Origin: Klebsiella pneumoniae
Lineage (GTDB): Bacteria > Pseudomonadota > Gammaproteobacteria > Ga0077536
DNA length: 19,208 nucleotides
Reading direction: 5' to 3'
Assembly (NCBI GenBank): GCA_945873015.1
Contig: CAMCBY010000022.1
Coordinates: 1-19,208, forward strand
Shown here: positions 1-7,713 of the stretch, one piece after another
Position numbering within the stretch: position 1 is the stretch's first letter
How the letters are laid out: every line of letters begins with the position of its first letter
Program-made: the position numbers and the translations under genes
The notes under the pieces: model-generated
Databases searched by the model: none
Told to the model about the DNA's origin: nothing
The model's input: only the letters and a program-made list of their open reading frames with translations

Positions 1-5
1 TTGTT

Positions 6-91
6 TGTAGGTGCGAATTTATTCGCACATTCACAGACGCGGCTAGACGTTCTGCCACCACATTGAATGTGCGAATAAATTCGCACCTACA
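6..91. repeat. REPIN-like 86-bp inverted repeat, copy 1
   Basis: The arms at 6-33 and 64-91 are perfect 28-bp inverted complements around a 30-bp centre. Each arm begins TGTAGG and contains the internal palindrome GTGCGAATTTATTCGCAC, so each arm can also fold alone. Two further copies with the same dimensions (1611-1696, 13881-13966) and one half-copy (9101-9132) occur in the window. The layout of two inverted palindromic units with a short centre matches REP doublets mobilised by RAYT transposases. That assignment is inferred from architecture and from resemblance to GTAGGAGCGA-type REPs of pseudomonads. No transposase is visible here. Confidence 0.85.
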
Positions 92-145
92 GATATGCCA
101 CGGCGACATCCTCGGGGCGGCTATCGCCCGCCCGCTCCGGCCGTC

Positions 146-151
146 TACAAT
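146..151 (+). promoter_or_regulatory. possible -10 element upstream of the MotA-like gene
   Basis: TACAAT matches five of six bases of the sigma-70 -10 consensus and lies about 48 bases before the ATG at 199. The region 17 bases upstream (around 123-128) does not resemble TTGACA, so the call rests on the -10 alone. Confidence 0.35.
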
Positions 152-198
152 GCCGCCATCCTGGGTCCTGAATCCAACCGCGCTCGAGGGGAGCTTGT

Positions 199-948
199 AT
201 GCGCCGGATTGAACATTTCCTGGTCCTCATCTGGCTGCTGCTCGCCGGACTGACGGTGTTCGCCACTGTCGTCATTGTCGATACCGGCCTCATGCGCGAC
301 TTGCTGGTCAACGATCGCAGTTATGTGTCCGCCATCCTGCTGGCGATGTATGTGATCGGTGCCGGCCACGCCCTGTACCACTCGTGGCGCTTATCGCTCG
401 AACTCAAACACATCACCAGCGCCGAGCAGGCCCTGACAACCGCCGGCGATGAGCCGCTGCGCCTGGTCAAGACCAGCATTGCGACCGCTGCCGGCGTGAC
501 CCTGCCGGCCGGTTTCCTGAGCGCCTATGTGCTGGATATCGTGCGCACTCGCGCCACCACGGCGGGCGGTGCCCACGCGGAGTCGGGCGCGAGTGGCGAC
601 CTGCTCGAAGCCTATGCCGCGCGTATGCGGGGCGAACACGAGTTCGGCTGGTTCATGATTGATCTCATGCTCAAGGTCGGTTTTGTCGGCACCCTCATCG
701 GCTTCATCTGGATGCTGTCCTCGGTGTCCAAACAATCGGTGATCGACGCGGCCTCCATGCAGCAGATCCTGAAGGACATGAGCTACGGCATGAGCATCGC
801 GCTCAATACCACGCTCACCAGTCTGGTCACCGCCACTTTGTTATCGGCGCCCTACTATCTGCTCAACCGCGGCCTCGACGAACTGCTCGAATGCACGGTA
901 AGGCTGACGCAGGTGGAGATCCTGCCGCGTCTCAACACCACCGCTTAA
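199..948 (+). CDS. MotA/TolQ/ExbB-type proton channel membrane protein
   Basis: This 249-residue protein has four predicted membrane segments at about residues 8-28, 41-61, 151-175 and 196-222. The stretch GFVGTLIGFIWML (161-173) corresponds to the LGLIGTVIGM helix of ExbB/TolQ. MSYGMSIALNTTLTSLVTA (195-213) corresponds to the following Thr-rich helix that lines the ion path. Residues 62-150 form a cytoplasmic loop. Family knowledge says such proteins form pentamers around two copies of a single-helix partner and use proton flow. The ATG at 199 follows a GAGGGGA ribosome-binding site. The partner is very likely the next gene, 21 bases downstream. It differs from ExbB (three helices) by having an extra N-terminal helix, as in MotA. 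No flagellar gene is nearby, so its output is unknown. Confidence 0.8.
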   Translation: MRRIEHFLVLIWLLLAGLTVFATVVIVDTGLMRDLLVNDRSYVSAILLAMYVIGAGHALYHSWRLSLELKHITSAEQALTTAGDEPLRLVKTSIATAAGVTLPAGFLSAYVLDIVRTRATTAGGAHAESGASGDLLEAYAARMRGEHEFGWFMIDLMLKVGFVGTLIGFIWMLSSVSKQSVIDAASMQQILKDMSYGMSIALNTTLTSLVTATLLSAPYYLLNRGLDELLECTVRLTQVEILPRLNTTA

Positions 949-969
949 GGCCGGGCGGAGCTTAAGCCC

Positions 970-1581
970 ATGGGTTTGCGTCTGGCATCGCGCTCGAAGT
1001 TTCAACAGCCCTTCGATCCGATCACCGCCATCCTGTTCAAGATGATCCAGGCGTTGACGTTCTTTTTTGTGCTGGCGGTGATGTTCATGAACCCGCAGGC
1101 CAAAAAGGGCATCATCGACCCGAAAGCGGAATACATCATCACCCTGAACTGGACGGACAACAGCACGGACGACATCGACCTGTGGGTCGAGGACCCGAAA
1201 GGCAGCATCATCTGGTTCCGCAATCGTGAAGCGGGCCTGGTCCATCTGGATCGGGACGATCGCGGCATGCTGAACGACACACTTGAAATCGATGGCCTGA
1301 AAAAGACCAACCCACTCAATCAGGAAGTGGTGACCATCCGCGGCGTGGTGCCGGGTGAATATGTAGTCAACCTGGTCTACTACGCGACCGAGACCAACAA
1401 ACCGGTGGAAGCGACCCTACGCGTCGACAGAGTCAATCCGGTTTTGAAAGTGGTGTATTACGACAAGACCGTGATGGAGAAGAAGGGCGACGAAAAAACT
1501 GCGTTGCGCTTCGTGCTGAACCCCGATGGCGAGATCAGCAACCTCGATCACACCTTCAAGAGCATCATGATTACGCGTTAG
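970..1581 (+). CDS. single-helix stator-like protein with DUF2135/YfaP-like periplasmic domain
   Basis: The protein has 203 residues: a short basic cytoplasmic tail, Asp16 in the motif PFDPITAILFKM, one membrane helix at about 18-40, then an all-beta-looking periplasmic part. Residues 61-99 (WTDNSTDDIDLWVEDPKGS followed by a HLDRDDRG segment) resemble the DUF2135/YfaP domain, whose signature is a D-x-D-L-x-V-x-D-P-x-G turn followed by a D-x-D-D element. Asp16 sits where ExbD Asp25 or MotB Asp32 carries the proton. Together with the upstream channel gene this suggests a two-component proton-driven unit. That is inference. No OmpA-like peptidoglycan-binding domain and no TonB-binding ExbD fold is visible. 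The start follows a GGAG at 957-960. It converges on the TonB operon, with a REPIN-like element between them. Confidence 0.7.
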   Translation: MGLRLASRSKFQQPFDPITAILFKMIQALTFFFVLAVMFMNPQAKKGIIDPKAEYIITLNWTDNSTDDIDLWVEDPKGSIIWFRNREAGLVHLDRDDRGMLNDTLEIDGLKKTNPLNQEVVTIRGVVPGEYVVNLVYYATETNKPVEATLRVDRVNPVLKVVYYDKTVMEKKGDEKTALRFVLNPDGEISNLDHTFKSIMITR

Positions 1582-1610
1582 CAAGCCGCTGCACCGCGTG
1601 AACGTTCCTG

Positions 1611-1696
1611 TGTAGGTGCGAATTCATTCGCACATTCAATGCCGCGCCACGGCCCTCAAAGTCAGCTCTGAATGTGCGAATGAATTCGCACCTACG
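1611..1696. repeat. REPIN-like 86-bp inverted repeat, copy 2, likely bidirectional terminator
   Basis: The arms at 1611-1638 and 1669-1696 are complementary except for the last base, around a 30-bp centre. The internal palindrome is GTGCGAATTCATTCGCAC; it differs from copy 1 only in the two central bases. The element lies between two convergent genes. Read on the minus strand, the TAG inside its arm (1694-1692) is the stop codon of the distal TtpC-like gene. A transcript from either side would form strong hairpins here, so a role in terminating or protecting mRNA ends is plausible. There is no U-tract of a classical terminator. Confidence 0.85.
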
Positions 1697-3077
1697 GGGT
1701 AGAACCCTGGCGCCCTCGAGTCAGGCTATTCGCCAGCAGACCTTCGCCGTGCTCATCCAGAATCTGGATGATGGCGCGCGACAATGCGGCCAGCAGCGAA
1801 TTGGCAAACAGCAGCGGGATGGCGATACCCAAACCGAGCACGGTGGCGATCATGGCCTGACCGATACCATGGGCGACCAGCTTGGGATCGCTGGCACCAG
1901 ACGCGGTGATGGTCTGGAAGGTGAGGATCATACCTATCACTGTGCCAATCAGGCCGAGCAGCGGACCGGCCGCCACGGCCAGACGCAGGAAGCCCTGAAA
2001 ACGTTCGAGTTTCGGCACTTCGCGCAGCACCGCCGCCGAGACATGCAGTTCAGCCATGTCGGCCGCTACGGCTTCGCTCCTGTCCTTTTCCAGCGCGGCG
2101 AGCAGACGGCCGAGCGGGTTACCCGGGCTCGGTTTGGCCAGATTGCGCAATTGCCAAGCCACCGCGGTGCGCACACTGACAAGATAAATTAATTGTCCCA
2201 GCCATGCCGCCACGCCGATGAGGCCCAGGGCGATGGTGACATAACCAATCATGCCGCCTACTTTGATGCGCTCCAGCCAGTTGGGACGCTCCACCACCAT
2301 GCCGAGCAAGGCACCGCGCGCCGGATCCACCAGACCTTCGACATAACGCTCATCACCCTGCGCCTTGGCGAGTTCGGCCGCCACCTCGCGCAGCTTGCCG
2401 GCCGGTTGGCGCTGATAAGGCACAAAGACCTTTTCGCTCGGCAACCAGGCGAGATAGGCGTCACCGGCACTGGCGGTAAACGGTCCGATACGTAATACCT
2501 CACGCGCCTGCGGCGGCTCGCCTTCCGTCGCACGTACCGGTGCGGTGAAACGTGCGACCTGACCGCTGGCGGTCATTTCGCGCTGCAGTTCCAGCCACAA
2601 GCGTTCGAGTTCGGCGATGGATGGCAGCGCCTTGGCGCTCGCGAGGCGCCGCAGGAAAGCTTCACGGTCTTCGTCTTCGGCGGCGCCAATGAACTGAGCG
2701 GCAATCATCGATTGCCGCAGTTCGCTGACGGCATCGCCCGCCACCTGGCGCGTGACGCCGAACAGCTCGCCGAGATTGCCCTGGTGTTCGGTCAGCAGTT
2801 TCTCTAATTCCACCACGCGCTTCTCGTTGGCGTCGAAACGCGCCGACAGCGACGAGGTGGTGGCGTCCAGCGCAGCACGCTGACTGGCCACGCCATTCAA
2901 CAACTGCTGCTGCTGATTAAAAGCCCTCTGAAAAGCGGCCTCGCGTTGCGCATTGAGTTTGGCTTCATCGGCACGCAACGCGGCCGCCTGCTGCGCGACT
3001 TCGTCCAACGAAGTGGCCGCCAGCACCGGCATGGTCGCCAGCAGCAATACCATCCACAGCCACGCACGCGCCTTCAT
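1692..3077 (-). CDS. second TtpC-like ExbB-family protein with periplasmic coiled-coil extension
   Basis: The 461-residue protein has a signal peptide (1-20, ending PVLA), a Gln/Ala-rich coiled-coil region at about 24-125, an extended periplasmic region to about 270, then membrane segments at about 276-301, 363-388 and 405-432. The last two carry the ExbB/TolQ signature GPLLGLIGTVIGM (371-383) and GIGQAMIATVLGLGIAIP (404-421). Length and layout match TtpC, the extra ExbB-like subunit of Vibrio-type TonB2 systems. It is paralogous to the product of 7713-6331, and the channel parts are about four-fifths identical by eye. It is the last gene of the operon; its ATG overlaps the TPR gene stop (ATGA). 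Its TAG stop lies inside a REPIN-like repeat. Having a second TtpC at the distal end is unusual. Confidence 0.85.
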   Translation of the reverse strand: MKARAWLWMVLLLATMPVLAATSLDEVAQQAAALRADEAKLNAQREAAFQRAFNQQQQLLNGVASQRAALDATTSSLSARFDANEKRVVELEKLLTEHQGNLGELFGVTRQVAGDAVSELRQSMIAAQFIGAAEDEDREAFLRRLASAKALPSIAELERLWLELQREMTASGQVARFTAPVRATEGEPPQAREVLRIGPFTASAGDAYLAWLPSEKVFVPYQRQPAGKLREVAAELAKAQGDERYVEGLVDPARGALLGMVVERPNWLERIKVGGMIGYVTIALGLIGVAAWLGQLIYLVSVRTAVAWQLRNLAKPSPGNPLGRLLAALEKDRSEAVAADMAELHVSAAVLREVPKLERFQGFLRLAVAAGPLLGLIGTVIGMILTFQTITASGASDPKLVAHGIGQAMIATVLGLGIAIPLLFANSLLAALSRAIIQILDEHGEGLLANSLTRGRQGSTP

Positions 3078-4321
3078 GATTTGCCCTGCCGAGTCGCAAT
3101 CGCCTGCAGATAAGAACGCGCGTACTGCCGCTCGCCAGTCTGCGAGGCCTGTTCAAAGGCGGCCCGCGCCTCATCGAGTTTGTTCTGGTTGTACAGCGCG
3201 ATGCCGAGGTTGAGTTCAACGCTGCCGCGATTCTTGAGTCCGCCCTTGGCCAGCGCTTTCTGCGCAGCGGCCTCGGCGGCCGGCCAGTCGTTGCGTTGCA
3301 GATGAATATCACTGATACGCGCGCCGATGTTGGCGTCGTTCGACAGTTCGAACGCGCGTTGCATGGGCTCAATCGCCTTGCTGTACTCGCGCGCCGCCAG
3401 CCATGCGTTGGCAATCTTCTGATAAATGGTCGCGTCGCCCTTGACCTTGTTCTGTTCGACCGCGCGGGTAAGAAAACTCGCGGCGCGATAAGGAATCTTG
3501 GCGTACAGGAACTGATCCGCCATGCGCAGGTATTCATCCTGCGCACTCAACAGGCCGCCGTAGTCCATCAACTCGGTCACCACCAGCGCACGGTCGTGCA
3601 ACTGCTGCTGACCATAGATGGACGCGAGTTGCTGCCAGCCGGATTTGTCCTGCGGCGCGGCACGCACCTGATAGGTCACGAGCGGCACGGCTTTGTCCCA
3701 TTTCTCAAGATGCAGATACAGCGCCAGCAGCAACTGCACCCAATTGGGTTGCGGTTTGTCGCTGGCCTGCACGGCTTTCTCGGCAGGTGCGAGTGCATGG
3801 GCAAAATCATTCTGCTGGTAATAGGCCATCGCCAGCATGTAATAGGCCGAGGCGTTGGGCGAGGCTGCGACTTTGAACCACTCCTCGAGCGCCGCCGCAC
3901 CTTCCTTCCATTTCTCCTGCGCGAGATGTAACTGCGCTACCTGAAACTTGACCTGCAAGGCCTCGTCAGCCGACAGGCCGCCGGCGTCGAGCGCGGCAAG
4001 CAGGTGTTTGGCCGCGCCAGCGAAATTCTCGGCATCGTTGTCTATCGACGCCATGATCTGTTCGACCCGCGAGCGCTCGTAGGGCGACAGGTTGTCGAGC
4101 TTGAGTTTGCCGATAGCGGCCCGCGCGCCGGCCGGGTTCTTGGCGTTGAGCAGTTCGATCGCGTCGTTGATGGATTTGCCAGCCACCGCGCCGATGACCG
4201 GCGCCTCGCGCTGGCCAGCGTCATCTTTTTTCTTGTCGGCGGCGCCGACGCCGGTGGCCAGCAGGGCGACCAGCACCAATACGCCCACACGCCAGCATTT
4301 TGATGAGGAAAGACGCATCAC
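3074..4321 (-). CDS. periplasmic TPR protein of the TonB2 cluster
   Basis: The 415-residue protein starts at a GTG (4321) or the adjacent ATG (4318), only 3-6 bases after the tonB stop. Residues 1-28 form a signal peptide (hydrophobic 11-24, ending GVGA-A). The rest is alpha-helical with tetratricopeptide units. The clearest are at about 159-187, 298-327, 332-360 and 367-395, the last with the pattern NLGIALYNQNKLDEARAAFE. A TPR protein immediately after tonB is a recurring member of TonB2-TtpC clusters. Its likely role is periplasmic protein-protein contact, for example with TonB, TtpC or an outer-membrane receptor, but the partner is not shown by the sequence. The gene ends in a 4-base overlap with the second TtpC-like gene. 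Confidence 0.8.
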   Translation of the reverse strand: MMRLSSSKCWRVGVLVLVALLATGVGAADKKKDDAGQREAPVIGAVAGKSINDAIELLNAKNPAGARAAIGKLKLDNLSPYERSRVEQIMASIDNDAENFAGAAKHLLAALDAGGLSADEALQVKFQVAQLHLAQEKWKEGAAALEEWFKVAASPNASAYYMLAMAYYQQNDFAHALAPAEKAVQASDKPQPNWVQLLLALYLHLEKWDKAVPLVTYQVRAAPQDKSGWQQLASIYGQQQLHDRALVVTELMDYGGLLSAQDEYLRMADQFLYAKIPYRAASFLTRAVEQNKVKGDATIYQKIANAWLAAREYSKAIEPMQRAFELSNDANIGARISDIHLQRNDWPAAEAAAQKALAKGGLKNRGSVELNLGIALYNQNKLDEARAAFEQASQTGERQYARSYLQAIATRQGKS

Positions 4322-4324
4322 CGC

Positions 4325-4951
4325 TCAGTTCTCTAGCTTGAAACGGATCAAGGTCTGTTCACCGACACGCTCGACCGCCACGCCGTTCTCGACGCGCGGG
4401 TTATAGCGCCAGCGCAGCACGGCCTTGGACGCCGCTTCGTCGAACACGCCTTTGGGTTCTGCATCGACCACCACCAGATCCTTGACCGTACCGGCGGCAG
4501 TAATCGTAAAGCGCACATGCACCCAGCCTTCGATACCGCGTTCGAGCGCGCGCCGCGGGTAATCCGGATTGACGCGCACCAGCGGAGCCACGCCACGATC
4601 CGAGCCGCCGGCAGTGAGATTCATCTTCACGCCACTGGCGTCAATTTTAGGCTGCACCATCTGCACCGGTGCAGTGGTGATGGACGCATTGTTGGAAACC
4701 GACAGACGCGGCGCAACCGGCACCTGGGCGGAGCGTTCACGTTCTGCCTTGCGTACTTCTTCGCGTTTGGACTCGACTTCGGTGTCCTTGCGCATGCGCG
4801 TGAATTCGATACGCGCCGCTTTGGCCATCTGGTTGATGTCGGTCGGCGTCCAGATCATGCGCGCCAGAAACCAGAACGTGGCGGCGGTGATCAGCAGTGC
4901 GAAACCAAAGGCCACCGGCAGACGCAATGAAGCGAGCGCGCCCATCTTCAC
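4325..4951 (-). CDS. tonB: TonB-family energy transducer (TonB2 type)
   Basis: The 208-residue protein has an N-terminal membrane anchor at about 11-33, a charged helical linker (about 45-75) and a TonB C-terminal domain at about 122-208. Recognisable parts are VRVNPDYPRRALERGIEGWV (125-144) with the conserved Tyr-Pro, FTITAAGTVKDLVVVDAEP (148-166), and a closing WRYNPR...G segment. Family knowledge: it links the inner-membrane ExbB-ExbD motor to outer-membrane TonB-dependent receptors. The linker is short and lacks the long Pro-Glu/Pro-Lys stretch of enterobacterial TonB1, as in TonB2-type proteins. The start is GTG at 4951, overlapping the exbD stop as GTGA; ATG at 4945 is an alternative. 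No TonB-dependent receptor gene lies in the window. Confidence 0.92.
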   Translation of the reverse strand: MKMGALASLRLPVAFGFALLITAATFWFLARMIWTPTDINQMAKAARIEFTRMRKDTEVESKREEVRKAERERSAQVPVAPRLSVSNNASITTAPVQMVQPKIDASGVKMNLTAGGSDRGVAPLVRVNPDYPRRALERGIEGWVHVRFTITAAGTVKDLVVVDAEPKGVFDEAASKAVLRWRYNPRVENGVAVERVGEQTLIRFKLEN

Positions 4952-5361
4952 GAACCCGCCTGCGGCACGCCGGCCAGCGACACTTGTTTGATGCCACCCG
5001 CGCGCACTTCGTCCATGAGTTTGGCCATCACGCCGGCGCTCGAATTGCGGTCGGCAATGATGACCGCGGTGTCCTCCGGGCGCTCGACATGCAGGCGCTC
5101 AATCGCTGCACGTACGTCGCGGATATCTATCTGACGCTTGTCCATCCAGATGTCGTTATTGGCGCGCACCGCGATGAGGATATTGCCCGACTCGCGATGT
5201 TCGGCGGTGCTCGCATTGGGTTTGAACACCGTCACGCCGGCTTCCTTGATAAAGGAGGTGGTGATGATGAAAAAAATCAGCAGGTTCAGCACAAAATCGA
5301 GCATCGGCGCGAGATCGATGCCGTGATCTTCCACTTCCGGATTGTGTCGACGGGACTTCAC
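4948..5361 (-). CDS. exbD: ExbD-family biopolymer transport protein, second copy
   Basis: The 137-residue protein has the ExbD layout: short cytoplasmic tail, the motif GIDLAPMLDFVLNLLIFF (14-31) with the proton-carrying Asp22, one membrane helix at about 22-40, and a periplasmic domain with IRDVRAAIERLHVERPED and VIIADR segments. The start is GTG at 5361, 13 bases after the upstream exbD stop. It ends overlapping tonB, so the two are probably translationally coupled. It is clearly paralogous to the upstream ExbD: the membrane motif is identical over more than 15 residues, while the periplasmic part has diverged. Being next to tonB, this copy may be the one that contacts TonB; that is inference. 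Confidence 0.92.
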   Translation of the reverse strand: MKSRRHNPEVEDHGIDLAPMLDFVLNLLIFFIITTSFIKEAGVTVFKPNASTAEHRESGNILIAVRANNDIWMDKRQIDIRDVRAAIERLHVERPEDTAVIIADRNSSAGVMAKLMDEVRAGGIKQVSLAGVPQAGS

Positions 5362-5374
5362 GATGCCAGGCTCT

Positions 5375-5782
5375 TCATTCGGAGGTCGAAAAGGTAACGT
5401 CCAGGATGCCGCCTTGCCTGACCTGGTCGGCAGCTTCGATCACCAGACCATTCTTTGCGCCGGGGTCGGCCAGCAGCAGCACGCCGCTCTTGGGGAATTC
5501 GGCATGCAGGCGTTCAATATTGGCGCGCACCGCGCGCAAATCCACCAGGCGGTCGTTGACTGCGATGTCGCCGTTGCCAAACACGTTGACGGTGATCGAT
5601 GAGGTATCGGAGCTCGACTGTTCAAAGCTCGACGGCCGATTCACTTCAAGGCCGTATTCCTTGACGAAAATCGCGGTGATGATAAAAAAAATCAGCAGGT
5701 TCAAGACGAAGTCGAGCATCGGTGCCAGATCGATGCCGTGCTGGGACTCGTGTTCTTCATTACGATAGCGACGCATGCGCAT
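5375..5782 (-). CDS. exbD: ExbD-family biopolymer transport protein, first copy
   Basis: The protein has 135 residues. The motif GIDLAPMLDFVLNLLIFF (16-33) contains the proton-carrying Asp24 at the start of the single membrane helix (about 24-42). The periplasmic domain includes LVDLRAVRANIERLH and SGVLLLADPGAKNG, typical of ExbD. The start at 5782 (ATG; a second ATG is at 5776) is 13 bases after the exbB stop. Family knowledge: two ExbD chains sit inside one ExbB pentamer. Two non-identical exbD genes in the same operon would allow a heterodimeric core. No key residue is missing in either copy, so neither looks degenerate. Confidence 0.92.
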   Translation of the reverse strand: MRMRRYRNEEHESQHGIDLAPMLDFVLNLLIFFIITAIFVKEYGLEVNRPSSFEQSSSDTSSITVNVFGNGDIAVNDRLVDLRAVRANIERLHAEFPKSGVLLLADPGAKNGLVIEAADQVRQGGILDVTFSTSE

Positions 5783-5795
5783 GACGGTGCCGGCC

Positions 5796-6299
5796 TCAGA
5801 AACTCAATTGGTCGGCCAGAAGTTCCGTTTCGCGACGAGCCCGCGATCGGAAATAGTGCACCGGATAGAGTCCAGTGATGCTGACCGTCAAACCGGTCAT
5901 GGTGCAGATCATGGCGTGCGATACGCCGCTTGCCATGGTGCGCGCATCAGCGCTGCCGCGCAGGGCCATTGAATCGAATACTTCCAACATGCCGCTGACG
6001 GTGCCGATCAGTCCCAGCAGCGGTGACAACGGCACCAGCACCTGCAACAGCGGAAAGCCGGTGGTCATGGCGACATTAAGGCGCGAGATCATGGCTTGCC
6101 GAATCTGGCGCGCGCACCACGAACTGCGATCGGCGCGCGCCGACCATTCAGTTTGTGCGTCGCGCGAAAGCTGCGGCAGGATGCGCATAAAAAACCACCA
6201 GCGCTCGAGCACCAGGGTCCATAGCACCACGCCGCAGGCGAATATCCAGAATACGAAGGGCCCGCCTTCGTCGATCAACTGGCGCACCGCACCGACCAT
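5796..6299 (-). CDS. exbB: ExbB-family proton channel (ExbB2 type)
   Basis: From the ATG at 6299 the protein has 167 residues, the usual length for ExbB2. Membrane segments lie at about 15-37 (ending LVLERWWFF), 84-108 and 125-150. The motif PLSPLLGLIGTVSGMLEVFD (90-109) and the segment GVSHAMICTMTGL (125-137) are the family signature. The GG at 12-13 followed by a Phe/Trp-rich helix is also typical. Upstream in-frame GTG codons at 6311 and 6338 are possible starts. No start has a strong ribosome-binding site, so translation may be coupled to the preceding ttpC-like gene, which stops at 6331. Known role: pentameric channel driving TonB through ExbD, using the proton motive force. Confidence 0.9.
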   Translation of the reverse strand: MVGAVRQLIDEGGPFVFWIFACGVVLWTLVLERWWFFMRILPQLSRDAQTEWSARADRSSWCARQIRQAMISRLNVAMTTGFPLLQVLVPLSPLLGLIGTVSGMLEVFDSMALRGSADARTMASGVSHAMICTMTGLTVSITGLYPVHYFRSRARRETELLADQLSF

Positions 6300-6330
6300 C
6301 TGGCCGATCACGCCGAAGGCATTGCCGCCA

Positions 6331-7713
6331 TCAAGCACCGCGCTTGCGCTCCAGCGACGCGGCCAGCAGGCCGGTGCTCTGTTCATCCAGAATCTGCACC
6401 ACGCCGCGCGACAAGGTCGCGAGGATGGAATTGCCGAACAGCAGCGGGATGGCAATACCGAGACCGGCGACGGTCGCGATCATGGCCTGGCCGATACCGT
6501 TAGCCATGAGTTTCGGATCGCTCGAGCCGGATTCGGTGATGGCCTGGAAGGTCACAATCATGCCGATCACGGTGCCGATCAGACCGAGCAACGGGCCGGC
6601 CGCTACCGACAGTCGCAGGAAGGCCTGAAAGCGCTCGAGCTTCGGCACTTCGCGCAGCACCGCTTCGGAGATACGCAACTCGGCGATTTCGGCATCTTGT
6701 TCGATGCGCTCGGCATCGCCGTTGAATGCCAGCAGCACCCGTCCAAGCGGATTCATCTTGCTGAGCTTGTTCAGATCGCGCAGTTGCGACCACACACCGA
6801 AACGCACCACCACCAGATACAGGAACTGTACCGCCCACAGCGCGACGCCGAGCAGGCCGACGGCGATGATGACGTAGGTCACTTCGCCGCCACGATGGAT
6901 ACGTTCCATCCAGTTCGGACGCTCGACATACAGCGCGAGCAACGCGCCGCGCGCCGGGTCGACCGCCGCAGACACATAACCACTGTCGGCGCGCGCCAGG
7001 GTCGCGGCCAGATCGCGCAGATCGGTCGGCGGCTGACGCGACAGGCGCACGAAGGTTTTCAGTTCGGGGATAAATGACAGATAGTCCGCGCCGCTGCTGG
7101 CGGTGAACGCGCCTACCCGCACCACTTCCTGTTCGGTCTGGCCGCCATTGGGCTGACCAACCTTGGCTTTGAACTTGGTGACCTGCGCAGCGAGCGTCAT
7201 TTCGCGCAGCAGTTCAGTCCACAGTCGCTTGAGCGCTTCGGCGCCGGGCGCCGCGTCGGCCTCGGCCAGCGTGCGCAGGGCGGTGACGCGGTCGTCCTCG
7301 CCATCAACCGCGATCTGAGCAGTGGTCATCGACTGCTGCAGCAGCGTGGCGCTGTCACCCGCTACCTGGCGTGCCAGGCCGAAGACTTCGCCAAGGCCGA
7401 GACTCGCGAGCTCCTCTTTCATGCGCTTGTTGAGGTCGACCAGCTTCAATTCGTTGGAATTGTATTTTTCGAGTGCGGCGCGGCTGGCGGCCTCGGCACT
7501 GGTGCGCGCGGCCTGTGCTTGTTTCAGCATCTGCTCCTGCTGGGCCGCGCTGGCAGCTTTGTACGTGGCGGCACGCTCGGCCGCGACCGCCGCACCTGCG
7601 GCGGAGTTGTTCTCGGTCTGCTTCAGCAATTCGCCGAGATCCGCGGCGGCAAAACTACCCGACGAGGCGCCCAGCGCAGCGAACAGGGCGAGGCGACGAA
7701 GTGCGTTCTTCAT
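6331..7713 (-). CDS. ttpC: TtpC-like ExbB-family protein with periplasmic coiled-coil extension
   Basis: The 460-residue protein has a signal peptide (1-23), an Ala/Gln/Glu-rich coiled coil at about 40-105, a mixed periplasmic region to about 272, then membrane helices at about 278-303, 365-390 and 407-432. GPLLGLIGTVIGM (373-385) and GIGQAMIATVAGLGIAIP (406-423) mark the ExbB/TolQ channel domain. In Vibrio, TtpC is needed by the TonB2 system alongside ExbB2 and ExbD2; the gene order DUF3450-ttpC-exbB-exbD-tonB-TPR matches such clusters. The ATG shares one base with the DUF3450 stop (TGATG). A paralogue closes the operon at 3077-1692. The coiled coil may meet the DUF3450 coiled coil; this is inference. 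Confidence 0.88.
   Translation of the reverse strand: MKNALRRLALFAALGASSGSFAAADLGELLKQTENNSAAGAAVAAERAATYKAASAAQQEQMLKQAQAARTSAEAASRAALEKYNSNELKLVDLNKRMKEELASLGLGEVFGLARQVAGDSATLLQQSMTTAQIAVDGEDDRVTALRTLAEADAAPGAEALKRLWTELLREMTLAAQVTKFKAKVGQPNGGQTEQEVVRVGAFTASSGADYLSFIPELKTFVRLSRQPPTDLRDLAATLARADSGYVSAAVDPARGALLALYVERPNWMERIHRGGEVTYVIIAVGLLGVALWAVQFLYLVVVRFGVWSQLRDLNKLSKMNPLGRVLLAFNGDAERIEQDAEIAELRISEAVLREVPKLERFQAFLRLSVAAGPLLGLIGTVIGMIVTFQAITESGSSDPKLMANGIGQAMIATVAGLGIAIPLLFGNSILATLSRGVVQILDEQSTGLLAASLERKRGA

Noticed and set aside
199..1581. Zorya-type anti-phage defence (ZorA/ZorB)
   Set aside because: The second protein lacks the OmpA-like peptidoglycan-binding domain of ZorB, the channel protein lacks the long cytoplasmic tail of ZorA, and no ZorC/D/E-like helicase or nuclease follows.
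199..1581. Flagellar MotA/MotB
   Set aside because: No peptidoglycan-binding domain, unusual periplasmic beta domain, and no flagellar or chemotaxis genes nearby.
6..1696. Composite transposon formed by repeat copies 1 and 2
   Set aside because: There is no transposase gene and no target-site duplication that I can see; the elements have the architecture of REP doublets that also occur elsewhere in the window.
3296..3931. 211-residue plus-strand frame antisense to the TPR gene
   Set aside because: It is a His/Arg/Gln-rich antisense shadow of a gene with clear TPR repeats and operon overlaps; no ribosome-binding site or recognisable domain.
5796..6455. ExbB reading frame starting at 6455
   Set aside because: The first about 50 residues overlap the ttpC-like 3' end in another frame and are Arg/Cys/Trp-rich shadow sequence; ExbB homology begins after the ATG at 6299.
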